Of a DNA stretch of 64,000 nt, positions 37,939-50,600 are shown piece by piece. The translations under genes were made by a program, and so were the position numbers. Source of the stretch: Dermatophagoides farinae (taxonomy: Eukaryota > Arthropoda > Arachnida > Sarcoptiformes > Pyroglyphidae); NCBI RefSeq assembly GCF_024713945.1, contig NC_134679.1:315001-379000 (forward strand). The letters are read 5' to 3'. Positions within the stretch are counted from its first letter, which is position 1, and every line of letters begins with the position of its first letter. The notes beneath the pieces are model-generated. The model did not search any database. It was not told the origin of the DNA and saw only the letters and a program-made list of their open reading frames with translations.

Positions 37939-40101
37939 TTAGTCTTCTGAGACACAATAAAAAAGTTTTTGAATAAAAATGGTTATTCCATCTGTGAAAA
38001 AGAAGTAGAATAAATAAATATATATATAAAATAAAATTGAATGACATTATTACTCACTTATAAAACGATTATACGTTCGTGGTTTAGATTTCCAATAAAT
38101 AGTCAACATGTAAACAGGAATTCCGGTCAAAGTGATAATAATACCCATTCCAGCTTCCATTGGGCTAACATAGAATGGTAATAATACAAGAAATAGACAG
38201 ATAACGAAAAATAGTATAGGTAATGCAAGATGAACTTTGATTGGACGTTCGCGTTCCGGTTCATGATAACGAAGATAGAGCAATGCACCAATTGATGCCA
38301 ATATCGATGATGATTCGACAAAAGTTGCATAATTAATAAGAACATAAACCTGTGTTGTGGTTAAATATAATACCGATAATAGGCCAAGAAATACTAAACT
38401 AGGCATTGGTGTAAAATATTTAACATTAATCATTGCTAAACTATCTGGTAGATGACCACGACGAGCACCGACAAAAAATAATCTTGATGATGCAAATATA
38501 CCACCATTCAATCCACCAAATGTTGATAATGCAACCGATAATGGCATAATCCATGCAAATGAACCAAGAATTCGATCACCAAAAGTAACGGCAACTGCAT
38601 TTGATGTTAATATTTCTTCAGGTGTCAAAACAGTGAAATATGCAATATTAGCCAATAGATAGATTAATGTCACCAATGGAACCGATATGTAAATAGCACG
38701 TGGTAAATTTCGAAATGGATCACGTAATTCTTCCACAACAAAATTCAAATAGTTCCTAGATGAAATGAAATGGAAATTTTAAAATAAAAAATTCATTTCT
38801 GACAAAATCATACTGACCATCCAGCATAGGAAAAAAGACCAGAATAGAATGCCAATGCAATATGACCGGGTGATGTGGATGTATTTTCAAATGAATTTGG
38901 ATACGATAAAGTTTGATCGATTTGGTTGGCATTATCTTTGTTGAAAAATTGCATCACACCACAACCAATAATGATTAATAGGGCAATGATTTTGGCAAAT
39001 GTAAATGAATCTTGTACACGAGTCGACCATTTTACATTGAAACAATTGATGAATATCAATAAAACTAAAACAAAAAACGATAAATACGATTATTGATCAA
39101 CAAACAAACAAACATAAATTTCAACGGAAAAACATTGACCTAAAAGTACTACTAGGTTATAACCAAACTTGAGATTTTTTTCTCTACTTTACTAAGCAAG
39201 TTTTCATTTTCTCGACATATCGCCATATCAAATTTCCAATGTTAAATAGTGATTGGATATGATATGATATTTTTGGCTGAATTTGCAATTATTTTAGTAC
39301 ACATCACACACACACACACACTTACCGATAACGATTGCAGCAATCAAACGTACAGCATTTGCCGGTGGACTACATGTTGGATATATGGATTGTAAAATAT
39401 AATTGGCAAATGTCATGGCCGCAATGGCGTTTCCAGCCGGCTATTAAAGCGAAAAAAAATCGTTTTTCGGTCAGTTAATATTCAACAAAAAAAACGGATA
39501 AACAAACCTGTATGATTAATATGGATACCCATAGAAATCTAAAATGAACGAGAAAAAAATTGAGCAAATCAAACATGAAATAAATTTCAACAAACTAAAC
39601 TCACAAAAAAGACGGCAGGGGACCGAATGCTTTCTGGATGTAGACATAATCACCACCAGATTCAGGAATGGATGTTCCTAATTCAGCATAACATAATGCA
39701 CCAATCGTTGATAGTACACCACATAAAATCCAAACAATCAGAGAGAAACCAACGGAACCGGCTTCTTGTAATACACCTCGTGGTGAAACGAATATTCCAC
39801 TGCCAACAATAATGCCAACAATAATTGCAACACCATTCATTAGACCAAGTTCTTTTTTCAATGCAATCTGTTCATTTTTCGATGATGATGAAAATGGTGA
39901 ATCGTTGTTGTTGCTGTTGTTCATGAATGATCCACCATTTTTCTTCCTTTGAATATTATTATTCTGCATATCGAATGAATCATCATCATCATTGATGATG
40001 GTACGTTTTCTTGCTAATGACGAATCCGAATGAAAATCCATCGTACCATATGATGGTGTTTGATGATGATCATTGCTTTCGGACAACAATATGATTGTCA
40101 T
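37939..40101 (-). CDS. SLC7 LAT-type amino-acid exchanger (light chain)
   Basis: Twelve-helix plasma-membrane exchanger for neutral or cationic amino acids that normally pairs with an SLC3 (4F2hc-like) heavy chain. Six exons: 40101-39605, 39538-39508, 39440-39326, 39064-38818, 38755-38058, 37991-37939; introns 66, 67, 261, 62 and 66 nt; all phases agree; 546 residues. The second exon is only 31 nt. GSGIF of helix 1 lies at 100-104, followed by [15 protein letters not shown] of helix 3. Cys199 in YPTCSPP matches the Cys that bonds to the heavy chain, which supports the heterodimer-type assignment. The C terminus ([11 protein letters not shown]) matches the LAT-type ending QKL..V..E. The N-terminal 80 residues are hydrophilic with an Asp run. 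Whether it is LAT1/2-like or y+LAT-like is not certain. Confidence 0.92.
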
Positions 40102-42269
40102 GATGGTGATGATTGTGATGTTTTTTTATATATATGAACGATGACAAATAAATATTAAGAAAATATTAGACACCAGACACCAGCCCCTAAATACAAGTAG
40201 TAAGAAAAAAAAGAAATTGTTCACAAAGCAATCGGTGTATCTGTTTTATGTCTGTTGTCGTGGTGTTTTTTTTTTTGGTGATGATGATGATGATGATGGC
40301 GTTTCGGTTATCAACGTCGTGATGATCGAACGATAATTTTCGGTTTTTTCTTCTTTGTTTTCTGTTTTTGTTGCACAATTTTTTGTCACAAAAAAAATTT
40401 TTTTTCATTCGGTAGCTATGTATATTTGTACGATAATTATTTTTTTTGCATAAAAAAAATTTCAGAATTTTTTTTCCTTGTCCTCGACAGACCAATGAGA
40501 ATGAGACCAATAAATAAAAAGAAAAAATTCAAGGTGAATCACCATCAATTGACATATTGAAAATCAATAAGAAAAATCGATTGAATTATTATTGCCAAAA
40601 ACATGTACAAAATGTCACCTAGAGAAAAAAAAACAGAAAAAATTATTATTTCAATAATTTTGATTGATTCGGGATATTTGGTTGGAAAAATTGACTGTGT
40701 GTATGTGTGTAATAAATGATATGTTGATGAATAATAAATGATGAATGATGATGATGAAAACAGAATAATAAATGTACGATGATTTGAATTTGAATTTTCT
40801 TTTTCTTTCTTTCTTGTCAGATATATTACATTTCAGGCATACATGGTAGATATAGATATGATGATGAAAAGATATCGAAATAGAAGGCAGACACAAACAA
40901 ACAAACAAACAAAAAATTATCCGATTGTGAATGTGTGATAACGAAAACAGTAGCAGCAATGAAAAAAAATTGGAATATTTGTTTATTTGATTGGTTTGGT
41001 TTGAATTGAATTTTTTTTCCGCTGTCAATGTCTTGAGTGTTTTGGGCCCATAAACACACACAGTCGCAACACGATAAAGTACAATCAAGTGTGATCATCA
41101 TGATTATTTTTGTGATATGAACCACATGTGTGTGTCATTTGATCATCTTTTCTTCAAAAACGAAAATATCACCCAAAAAAAAAATTCATTTTCATTTTTA
41201 TTTCGTTTATGTATCAAATTTTCAAAGGTTTGATTAGATTGACAAACATGTTTGTATACCGAATGAGTGGATGAGTATTTTGTTTATTTTCACAAATACA
41301 CCGTGTGTGTATTAATAATGGGGACAATAGATGTGAACAAACAAACAATTTTATTTCTTTCTCAATTTACAATTACCTTGGACGATTTTTTTGTTTGGAT
41401 TTTTTTTCTTTTTCATTTTTGGTAGCTAATCAAACCACAAACAATCACGAAAAAATGTACGTATTGCCATATCATCATCATCGACATCGATATTTTGATT
41501 GTAACATGATAATCAATATTCAGATATTCAAATCATCATAATAATGTTTCAATATGAACCTTAGATGATGATGATGATTCGGAGTTTATTGCCATAATTT
41601 TCATGTTATTTTTTCAAACGGATTTTAGACGATGCCATCTAGTATCAAGTGTCGGAATTCATTCTTATTTTTTTTAACGAATCAGAAAAATTGTGAAATG
41701 TTTTTACTGCAATAATAATTTTCCGGAAATGTTTTTTTACAACAAGAATATACCGGAAAATCATTAATTGAACAGAAAAAGACAAACTCACTTTCCTGAT
41801 CGGATGATGATGATTAATATTGAATATTTACAAGTTAATTTACATAAAATTTTATTCTTCATAATAAACAAAAACCGGATGGATCAACTTCTCGTTATTT
41901 CATTTCATTTCATTGCACACATGAACATCGTTCAAATGAAATAATCAATCAAAACAATTGATCACATCAAAACAATGACGTACTTTTTTTTCATAATCAT
42001 ATCCACAATATTGGATGGACAGGGATTTTTCTCAATCTTTACCAACAACAACGACAACGATGGAAAAACAAAAAAAAAATGTTTCAAATGCCGTCATCAA
42101 GTGAAAAACCACAATAATAATAAATCAAAAAATTATAGGTTTTCTTTTCAATCTGGACAATTTCAAAAAAAATGTATTTTGTCTCCATTAGATTATCGAA
42201 AATTGTTCGATACTGGTCGACAAAATAAGTTGATAGAAAACAAAATTGAAAATTTTTTTTCAACGAAAA
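40102..42269. other. Intergenic between divergent genes
   Basis: Lies upstream of both SLC7 (-) and SOAT (+). Homopolymers, ATG, CA/GT and AAAC runs. The frame at 41975-42260 (+) may be the N-terminal part of SOAT (see that entry). Nothing else supported. Confidence 0.5.
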
Positions 42270-43981
42270 ATGATTGCCAATAATCTTGCTAGTGCAACGA
42301 AACAATTTCAAATTCGTGATTCTTTAGTTACGTATGTGTAGATTCTTGATGGTGAAAAAAAATGATTAATAATTGAATGTAAATTTCTTTTCTCTTCACA
42401 TACCATTTAGAATTCTAGTCAACAATGATCCACAAGTACGTACTTTGCATAATTTTTGTTGGCTTTGTTCATTTGTTTATGCTGCAACAAAAATTGGTGA
42501 TTATTTATTCAATGCACAAAAATATGATGAAGAATTCAAATTTGCAATGGAAATCATTCAAAGAAACGTAGTGGACATTTATAATGGTTTATTTGTATGG
42601 ATCATTATGAACACCGTTGTTTTTTCCCTGCATTATTCATTGGTTTTAATCAATAATTTTAATCAATTTCAATTATTGATTCAAATAATTGATGATAATC
42701 GAAATAAAAATAGTGGATCATCAATTGAAAATGGCGAAACAATCGGTACTGGACAATTGTATAAACAATTTCATTCCAGACAACAATCACGATTATATCA
42801 ACGATTATTGATCGATATAATTTATATGTTAATTACATTGATTGGTTTGATTGTTTTTTCTACCGCATCCATATTGATGTATGATTTTCAATTTATTGGA
42901 TCAATATTGATTATGGCTGAAATGGTATTGTGATTTGAAATATTTTTAAATTTTTATCTATTCATACATTTTATTTATTTATTAATAGTTTCGTCTGACG
43001 TTGAAAGCACATTCATTTTATGTGGAAAATCGTGATTTACAAATATCGGAAGAAGAATTACAGCTATTAATCAAAAATCAATTGATACAATCTAGAAATT
43101 GGTTTAAAATTTTCAGCGTTTGGCAATCACGACCAAAATTCAATGCTTTTTGCTACTTTCTTTTTGCTCCAACATTAATATATCGAAATTCATATGTACG
43201 AACCAAAATGATTCGTTGGAATTTTGTTCTAAATTATTGCTGTCAAATGATTTTCATTCTAGTTGTTTGGGTATATATTATACTGTCTTGTACGGTCAAA
43301 CATCATATGCATAGAATTGGTTCACACGTATATTATTGGCGTGATTTGTATGGCCATTTGTTCACCTTATGGATCGTTGGTGTATTCAATTATTATTGTT
43401 TTTTCTATACATTATTTCATTTATGGCATAATATTACTGGTGAATTATTAAGATTTGCTGATCGTCATTATTACGAGGCATTTTGGAATGCACGTTCATT
43501 GAAACAATTTTATAGACAATGGAATCTAATCGTTCAGGATTGGGTCTATCATTATGCTTATAAACCGATTAATCAATGGACAAATAATCGTTGGATTACA
43601 ACGATTATGGTGACATTTGTATCGGCCGTTGCGCATGAATATATTATCGCAATAAGTTTACGATTCTGTTTTCCATTGATTTTCCTTTGTTTCGGTTTTT
43701 GTGGCTGTAAGTTTTTTGTTTTGTTTTTTTTTCTTGAAGCTTTTTATTAATTTTCAAATTTTTGCTTTTTTTATATAGTCATTTTAGACATGATAAATCA
43801 TTATCTAAAATACAAAAGATGGCAGAATATGTTGTTTATATTTCAATTTTATCTAGGATTCGGTTTGATGACATTAGGATATTTTGTTGAAGTACTTGCA
43901 CGAATTGAATGTCCGGAGAATTCATCATCAATTTTACAATATTTCATACCAAGAATAATCACCTGTTTAACGTTGAAATGA
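42270..43981 (+). CDS. Sterol O-acyltransferase (ACAT/SOAT), MBOAT family
   Basis: ER membrane enzyme that joins acyl-CoA to sterol to make sterol esters for storage. Four exons: 42270-42331, 42411-42924, 42989-43706, 43779-43981; introns 79, 64 and 72 nt; 498 residues from this ATG. Diagnostic stretches are FRLTLKAHSF, YFLFAPTLIYRNSY, FWN (357-359, in place of the family FYxDWWN), DWVYHYAYK, and SAVAHEY with the catalytic His at about 408. These match SOAT more than DGAT1. Upstream, a frame from 41975 ending ENKIENFF would join this one if the T8 run at 42253-42260 had one base fewer, so the true N terminus is probably longer by up to about 95 residues. Its stop is 2 nt from that of the convergent gene. 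Confidence 0.88.
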
Positions 43982-43982
43982 A

Positions 43983-43988
43983 TTTATT
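43983..43988 (-). promoter_or_regulatory. Poly(A) signal overlapping chemoreceptor stop codon
   Basis: On the minus strand AATAAA contains the stop codon TAA (43984-43986) of the chemoreceptor-like gene. If used, cleavage would fall inside the last exon of SOAT. No alternative was confirmed further downstream. Confidence 0.5.
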
Positions 43989-45651
43989 GATCATATTCAT
44001 AAACATTATGGAAATGATCAAGAATGTAGATTAAAAATCCAATATAAATGATTATCGCCTATAGAATAATAAATGGATTATTTGTAATTTCAAAAAATAA
44101 TTAAATAAATAAAAGTGATTCATGAAAACAAATGGCTTACTTTAACAATGGAATTATATGTCAATGTACCGGCTATTGTAAGATTTGGGCCATATTTAGG
44201 TCCAAATAATAAACGATTGAACCAATCTTCATATTTAAATTTAATAGACAGACTATTTCGATAGCCAATCGATTGAATAATAGGTACGAGATATTTGGAA
44301 AATATATGTAAGGTTTCTGTTTGCATAGCAATACCAAACATCATCAAGGTGATACTAAGACTATGACAGATAAGCATAAGCAATACGGTAGCCATTTGAT
44401 CGTAAAATAGATCCGGTGTATTCAATGTAAGCACACACATTCCATTCAATGGTACACTAATGACAAGATAAACAAATGTAACACGACCCCATATTTCTGT
44501 ATATGCAGTACGATACAATGTAATCAGTTGATGATATTCACGATAATTTTTTTTTAATTGATTCAACAAACTATATCGTAATGTTGGCCGATAAACAGCG
44601 ATACGATCTAGCAGAATGATTCGATTGGTTCTTTGACTTTCAATTCTTATCTGAATAAAACTACGTTGCATACGTTCAATTTCAAACCAATGAAATATGA
44701 AAAACATCAGATTACAATACACTCCAAATGTAAATGATTGTATCATAATGAAAAATGTATAGAAAATAAACAATGAATCAATCATAAAAAATGGTACGCG
44801 ATTCCAATGATAAAATTGAAATGCTTCACCAATCGAATGATAGAATCTGAAGGGAAAACCAATCAATATTAAGGCTAAGGGGAAAAAAATTTCACATTGA
44901 AATTAGATTGTGATTTGATAAGAATTTCAATATTTACAAGAAAAAACCATGATGTAACAGAATATAAATTCAAAAATATTCTGTCCCAATACTAATGCAG
45001 AACGACATTGCCATGAAAGAATCGTTTTAATCGATGCGAATTGTTGTGATTCCAATTTTTTCTTATCAACATAATGGAAAAACAGCTCAAATTTTATTCG
45101 ACATAATAACCAATGATAATGACGACAAATTGAACGTAATAATGGTATTGATGGTAATTTTTGTGGTGGTGGATTTTTTCGCAAAAAACTTTGAAATTTC
45201 ATCAATTTTTCATTATCCGAACATTTACATTTAAGATAATGTTGCCATGTTTTCACGGTCAATTCATAAATGATGATGAATGAATCAGTGTCCACTGGTT
45301 TAAAGTGAAAACTATATTGAACTTGTAATCCTAATATTGTAACGATTGCCAATAATATCATATAATTTGTATAAAGTTTTTCATTTAAATTATAAATAAA
45401 AAAACTTAACGGATCATAATACCAAACATCAAACAAACCACTAAAATGATATGAAACAAGATTTATAAATAAACGAAACAGAAAAAAAACAATATAAACA
45501 TATTGAACCGGTGTCTATAACGATAGTATCGATGATTATGATTTTCAACAATTAAACGCATCTGATACAGACATGGACGAAATATTTTGAAATTCATCAT
45601 TTTCATGCCGTTGTTATTGTTATTGTTGTCTTCGACAGAGATACTGGTCAT
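43984..45651 (-). CDS. Multi-TM chemoreceptor-like (gustatory receptor type) protein
   Basis: Four exons: 45651-45500, 45440-44938, 44874-44141, 44058-43984; introns about 59, 63 and 82 nt; 487 residues. The start ATG at 45651 has a good context (AACATGACC). About seven hydrophobic helices with little sequence signature; the C terminus contains TYNSIVK before a final helix, like the TY.....QF ending of arthropod gustatory receptors. That and the size fit a divergent gustatory receptor, which mites have in large families, but the match is by layout and not by strong motifs. The first intron donor (AT|GTTTAT) is weak and chosen by phase and length. Convergent with SOAT, 2 nt between the stops. 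Signal type and ligand unknown. Confidence 0.6.
44068..44073 (+). promoter_or_regulatory. Poly(A) signal of SOAT
   Basis: AATAAA 87 nt after the SOAT stop, located inside the last intron of the opposite-strand gene. The SOAT 3' UTR therefore overlaps the whole last exon of the chemoreceptor-like gene in antisense. Confidence 0.55.
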
Positions 45652-46442
45652 GTTTAAACGAAAAATTATCAAAGACTGAAATGTTCATCGTACTTTTTTT
45701 GGTGTATGAAAAGCGAATTTTTTATTTCATTTTTTTTTGTCAATTCTGAATTTGGGTGAAGAAAATTTGAATTTTGAAGTATGACTATGAATTCGGAATT
45801 TCATATCAAAAAACAATTTAAACATCGAGCACGAGATTGAACCAATCCGTCAAATTTTTGTGAAATTTTTTTTTCTTTCTTTGGTTTGGTCTGACATGAC
45901 ATTTTTCCATTATCATATCAAAATCTAATTATTTTCAGAAATAGTTTTCTACAATCTTCTTGAAACCAAAGTGAAAAACAACTTAATAATTAATAATGAG
46001 GTACGCGTCCCATCACGAGGAATTTTTTTTCTGCAACTACAAATTTATTGACAAACAAATTTCAGTGTGTGTGTGTGTGTGTGCCACAAACCATTATATA
46101 ATAAAATATTTAATGCTTGTGGTTTGTGATGATGACAATGAAAAAAACCATAGTCATTCAATTTATTCTAGGGAATTTTTTGTTCTTTTTTTTCGGTGAA
46201 AAAAACAACAGCAACATATATTCCCTCACCATGATGATGGTTCAAAAATCGATTCATTGAAGAGAAAAATGAACATTTTTTGTCAACTTTTTTCGACAAA
46301 ACTGATGAAAATTATCGTTAAAAACTGATTTTTCCTTTTATTGTTGGTGGGCATTAAAAAAACGATGATAACGATCGAATGAAAAGAGAATTCAAGGTAC
46401 ACCGCAATACAAGGTTAATTTTTTTTATTGATTATAATTGTC

Positions 46443-46467
46443 TGTGTGTGTGTGTGTGTGTGTGTGG
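46443..46467 (+). repeat. GT microsatellite
   Basis: Uninterrupted TG dinucleotide tract of about 25 bp. Confidence 0.9.
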
Positions 46468-46693
46468 GCTAAATATTGTCGACGATATAAACTCATTGTT
46501 TTTAATTTTAAAAATTTAAATTAATTTTATTCTAAAATGGCCAATAAAAAAATGTCGGTGACCTATGTGATCACCATATAATCAGGGGATTGACATTTGT
46601 TTTTTTGGCAATTAAATTTTCATTTTTTTTCTAAAAATTTACAACAAACACACACACACATTTACATAGAGAAATATATTGACAAATTTTATT

Positions 46694-47150
46694 TCATTTT
46701 ATTAGATTTGGGAAAAAGTCGTGTCGTTTTTTTGTATAACATTTTTGAACGACTGTCACAAAAATTTGGTTAATGTTTTGACATCGTATATGACCTCGTT
46801 TTATTCTTTGATGATCAGACTTTAATTCAAAAATTTCAATCAACAAAAAATTTTGATTGACGAAAAATTCCAAATTTTTTCCAATTTTGAAAATCGCATA
46901 ACCGACCATGCAATTCATGTGCCGTCAGCCACTCTGCCAATGGCATTGCCCATTGAAATTGCAAGCAGTCTAGATGAATGTTGATAGCGGTCGACCGGAT
47001 TTTGATCCATTCTTGAGAAAGGATGAGTAGAGGAAGAATTAGGCCAATTTTTCCCACATCTAATATTTGGCTTGAAAATTTCCATTTTATCATCATAATC
47101 ACAATCCTAATTGCTTTACAATTATATTTGGTGATGATTTTGTAAATCAA
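46694..47150 (-). other. Unassigned coding-like patch
   Basis: Two overlapping minus-strand frames (47150-46836 and 46918-46694) in sequence with fewer simple repeats and higher GC than its flanks. At least two phases give non-repetitive peptides and none is clearly right. An AATAAA lies just past the end near 46.69 kb. It could be a decayed gene, a 3' UTR part of the DLGAP gene or a transposon scrap. No domain recognised. Confidence 0.25.
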
Positions 47151-47676
47151 ATTACTATGTTACAGGTTGTTGTTGTTTGCAATTAAAATGATTGTGTAAT
47201 CATATTATGCACAATCACATAAAAAAGTTTATTTTTAAAGGCGTGTATAGTGTGTGTGTGTGACAAAGTGAATTTTTGAGAAAAAAAAATTAAGAAAAAA
47301 TTCTTTCCACACACATGTCTTGAAAAAATACTGATTATGGATTTTTTTTAAAGAACAACATAGTTTAATAAATGGTGTGTGTGTGTGTGTATGTATAAAT
47401 TAAAGACATTTCAGAGATGTTTCTGATAAAAAGCTTGAATCTTTCTTTTTCTTTTTGGTTATACAGATGATATTATCAACGAACACAATAATAATAATAA
47501 TAAAAATGATGACACATGCCATGAATGCTGTGAATCAATTAACAACGGAGAAAAGAATTCAAGAATAACGACAAAATGAACAATGAAAATGATGATTATA
47601 GACTAGAAAAAAAAGTAAAAAAATAAATGATTAAAAATTTATCACAAAAAAAATTTCCACACACAAACCTTTTGAA

Positions 47677-50600
47677 TCAATTAACCGATACTTGAATTGA
47701 ATTTCGATTCTCTTTTGATTCCGAAGAAGAAGATTCATTCGATTCATCACTTTTGGTGTTATCATTACCATTATCATCACCATTTATCACGATATTATTT
47801 TCGGTTGTTGTTGTTGTTGAACATTCATCATTATTATCATCATCATCAGATTTAACATTATTAGTAACATGACCATTCTTTTTAACATCATCTTCATCAT
47901 CATGATCATGATGATTATTATTGTTGTTGTTGTGGTTGACTAATATCATAATTTGAATATCTTCATCATTATGGTTTTTAGAGGTAGTTGCATTATTTTC
48001 ATGATGACCATTTTCATTATTCAATTTGTTATCATTTGAATTCATTGTTTTTGTATTAAGCTTTTCTTGTTTTTTGGCTTTTAAAAATTCCCGAAAATTT
48101 GATTTTATTGGAGCTTTTTTCATTACTTGTGCATTACTACTACCACCATCAATTGAATCTTTACCATTATGGTGATGATTATTATGACCATTCATTTTAT
48201 TTGATTTATTTGCAAAACCATTTGTTGTTGTTGTTGTTGTACGATTCCCACCATCATTAGCACCACCATTATTAATGACTGTCTGTAATGGTTTTCTTAT
48301 CGTTGGTGTTTGATTTTTTGTTATTTTTTTAACCACCGGTTTCTTTTCATCAATTGGTTGCCAATCATTCGATTGTAATTGTTCAAGCTCAGCATATTTA
48401 GATTTAAGATCATCAATCTGATAATTAATCATATCCCAAAATCCGGCCAAATCTTCAACTTTAATCTCTTTTTCGCCACGTTTCAATTCACAGTCATCAA
48501 CAAGACCGGAAAATTGTTTAAAACGTTCATTGATAAACAAACGGGATTGTCCGATTACCAGACGAATTTGTCCAACCACTGTGGGAAATAGAACAATATT
48601 TATTATAATAATGAATCAGACAGTGATTTTGAAAAAATTTTACAAATAAATAGCCTATATGAGCAAATTCTACGGTCATAAAGCTCTATCAAGAATTTCA
48701 CATAGCTGAATAATAAAAAAGGGATTATGAAAAAAAAGTGTCACGTATCACTTGACAAAAACAAATTCTGTGAAAAAAAACCTCTAAATCCTCAAAAGAT
48801 TAGTCAAAAGTATTAAATGTTAAGCATGTTGGATTAACAAAAGGATTTATTCGAAAAAATCCTTTTTGAAAAATTCAGAATTATCAAAAGTAAAAATAAA
48901 AAATATAGATCACTAGGATCAAGTGGGATTTATTTGAGAAATACTTGATGGGACATGAAAAAAAAATTTCCCGTTTCGTCTTTTCATTCATTTCTTCAAT
49001 TTAAAACAAAACAAAACAAAAATCATAATTTATTCAATTTTTCAGAGAAAATAAAACTAAAATGGAAAAAAGCCTGGAAGCCAAAATGAAAAATAAAAAC
49101 CTTGGCCATACCACCAAGATTTCAACCAAGGCAACCATATGATTTGAAAGAACAAATTGTCTATATATGATAATGATTGACAATATTTGATATGAAAATG
49201 TTTCTTAATTAGGGAAAGAGAAAAAGAGACAACAAATTATGCATAATAGTATTATTATGATGATGATGATCAACAATCTTAAACATACACACACACAAAC
49301 AGACAAATAAAAAAAAGACAAAATGAAAATGTTTCTATTTTTGTTGTAGTCAAAATTAAAATACTACTACCATGTATATAATAAAGAAATGATAATTATG
49401 ACCATATGTTTATTATGATGATGATGATAAAAATGGCAACGACCTGGATTCTCTTTATCATCATCATCATTATTATTAATGATAATAATTCTGGAATAAG
49501 GGAGAAAAAAACAATAATGTCACCAAAGTCATAACCACAATTATTATTTGGTCACTATGACAACCACCAAAATGTATTCCATTTGGATAATTGATTTTTT
49601 TTCAGTCATGAAACACACCAACAAATTTTATGGATCTATCCAACTTATTTCATGTTTGCGTGTTTTATTGAAATTTGGCAAAAAAAGGAAATTGCCAAAT
49701 TTCAATCAAACAAAACAAAACCAGTTTTATTATTACATAAAAAAATCGTAATTGAATTCAAAAAAAAAATATATCAAAGGTGACTATTTCTCAAACATTC
49801 CTATTGTGTTGTTTACATTGTAATTTGGCAATCAAAATTAGTGGGTTTATGTATCGCCGCACACACACACCAAAACACCAAGAATAACACCACCAATCTT
49901 GTTAATCATTATCGACACCAATAATTTTTTGTTTTGTTTCGTTCGTTTTTCGGTTTGGTCAATGAAAATGTGTGTGTTCATCACAACACACATAATTGAT
50001 AGAATATAATATACAGCGGGGCCATTGATCCCAAACCATTCATCATTCATATATGATTCGAGCTTGTGTTTGAAATTCATATTTAATGATATTCCTAAAT
50101 CAATCATAATTAAAACGGATATTACCTAGGGAACCGAGGACGCATTTCATTTCCGTTTAACACACACATACACACACAAACATTATTATTATTGCATTTT
50201 TCTCACCAACACACGACCATTTTATTCCAACATATATAAATCCAGGAAATTTTCCGTTGTTCGGCCAAATTATCTCCATACAGGCCATTAAAAGTGGCTG
50301 CAAACACACTCAGACAACGGGTGTGATAAAATTTGGCATTTACAGCTTTTTTAATTGTCAAAAATCTAAATGATGATGATAATAGAGACATCGTTTTTAT
50401 TAATTATATCGTCATTTTGGCCCGAATAAGAAAAAGAAAATAAAATTTCATTCGTCTATTCACTCTTTCTCTCTTTCTCTCTCATACTTACACATTTGAA
50501 ACTCTGAATAAATGAAAAGCAAAACTAGCCAGTTTTGCTTTTCGATCATCATCATCATTATCTGGATATTATTAATGCAGTTGGCATTTTATTTCACATC

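Larger units (their letters stand above)
45652..47676. other. Intergenic, possible long 3' UTR
   Basis: Between the 5' end of the chemoreceptor-like gene and the 3' end of the DLGAP gene, both on the minus strand. GT microsatellite at 46443-46467. A less repetitive patch with overlapping minus-strand frames lies at 46694-47150. Otherwise simple repeats. Confidence 0.45.

Noticed and set aside
49847-50391. Two minus-strand frames in the DLGAP intron as extra exons
   Set aside because: The flanking DLGAP exons join in phase in the middle of a conserved domain with no missing residues, and these frames have no family match.
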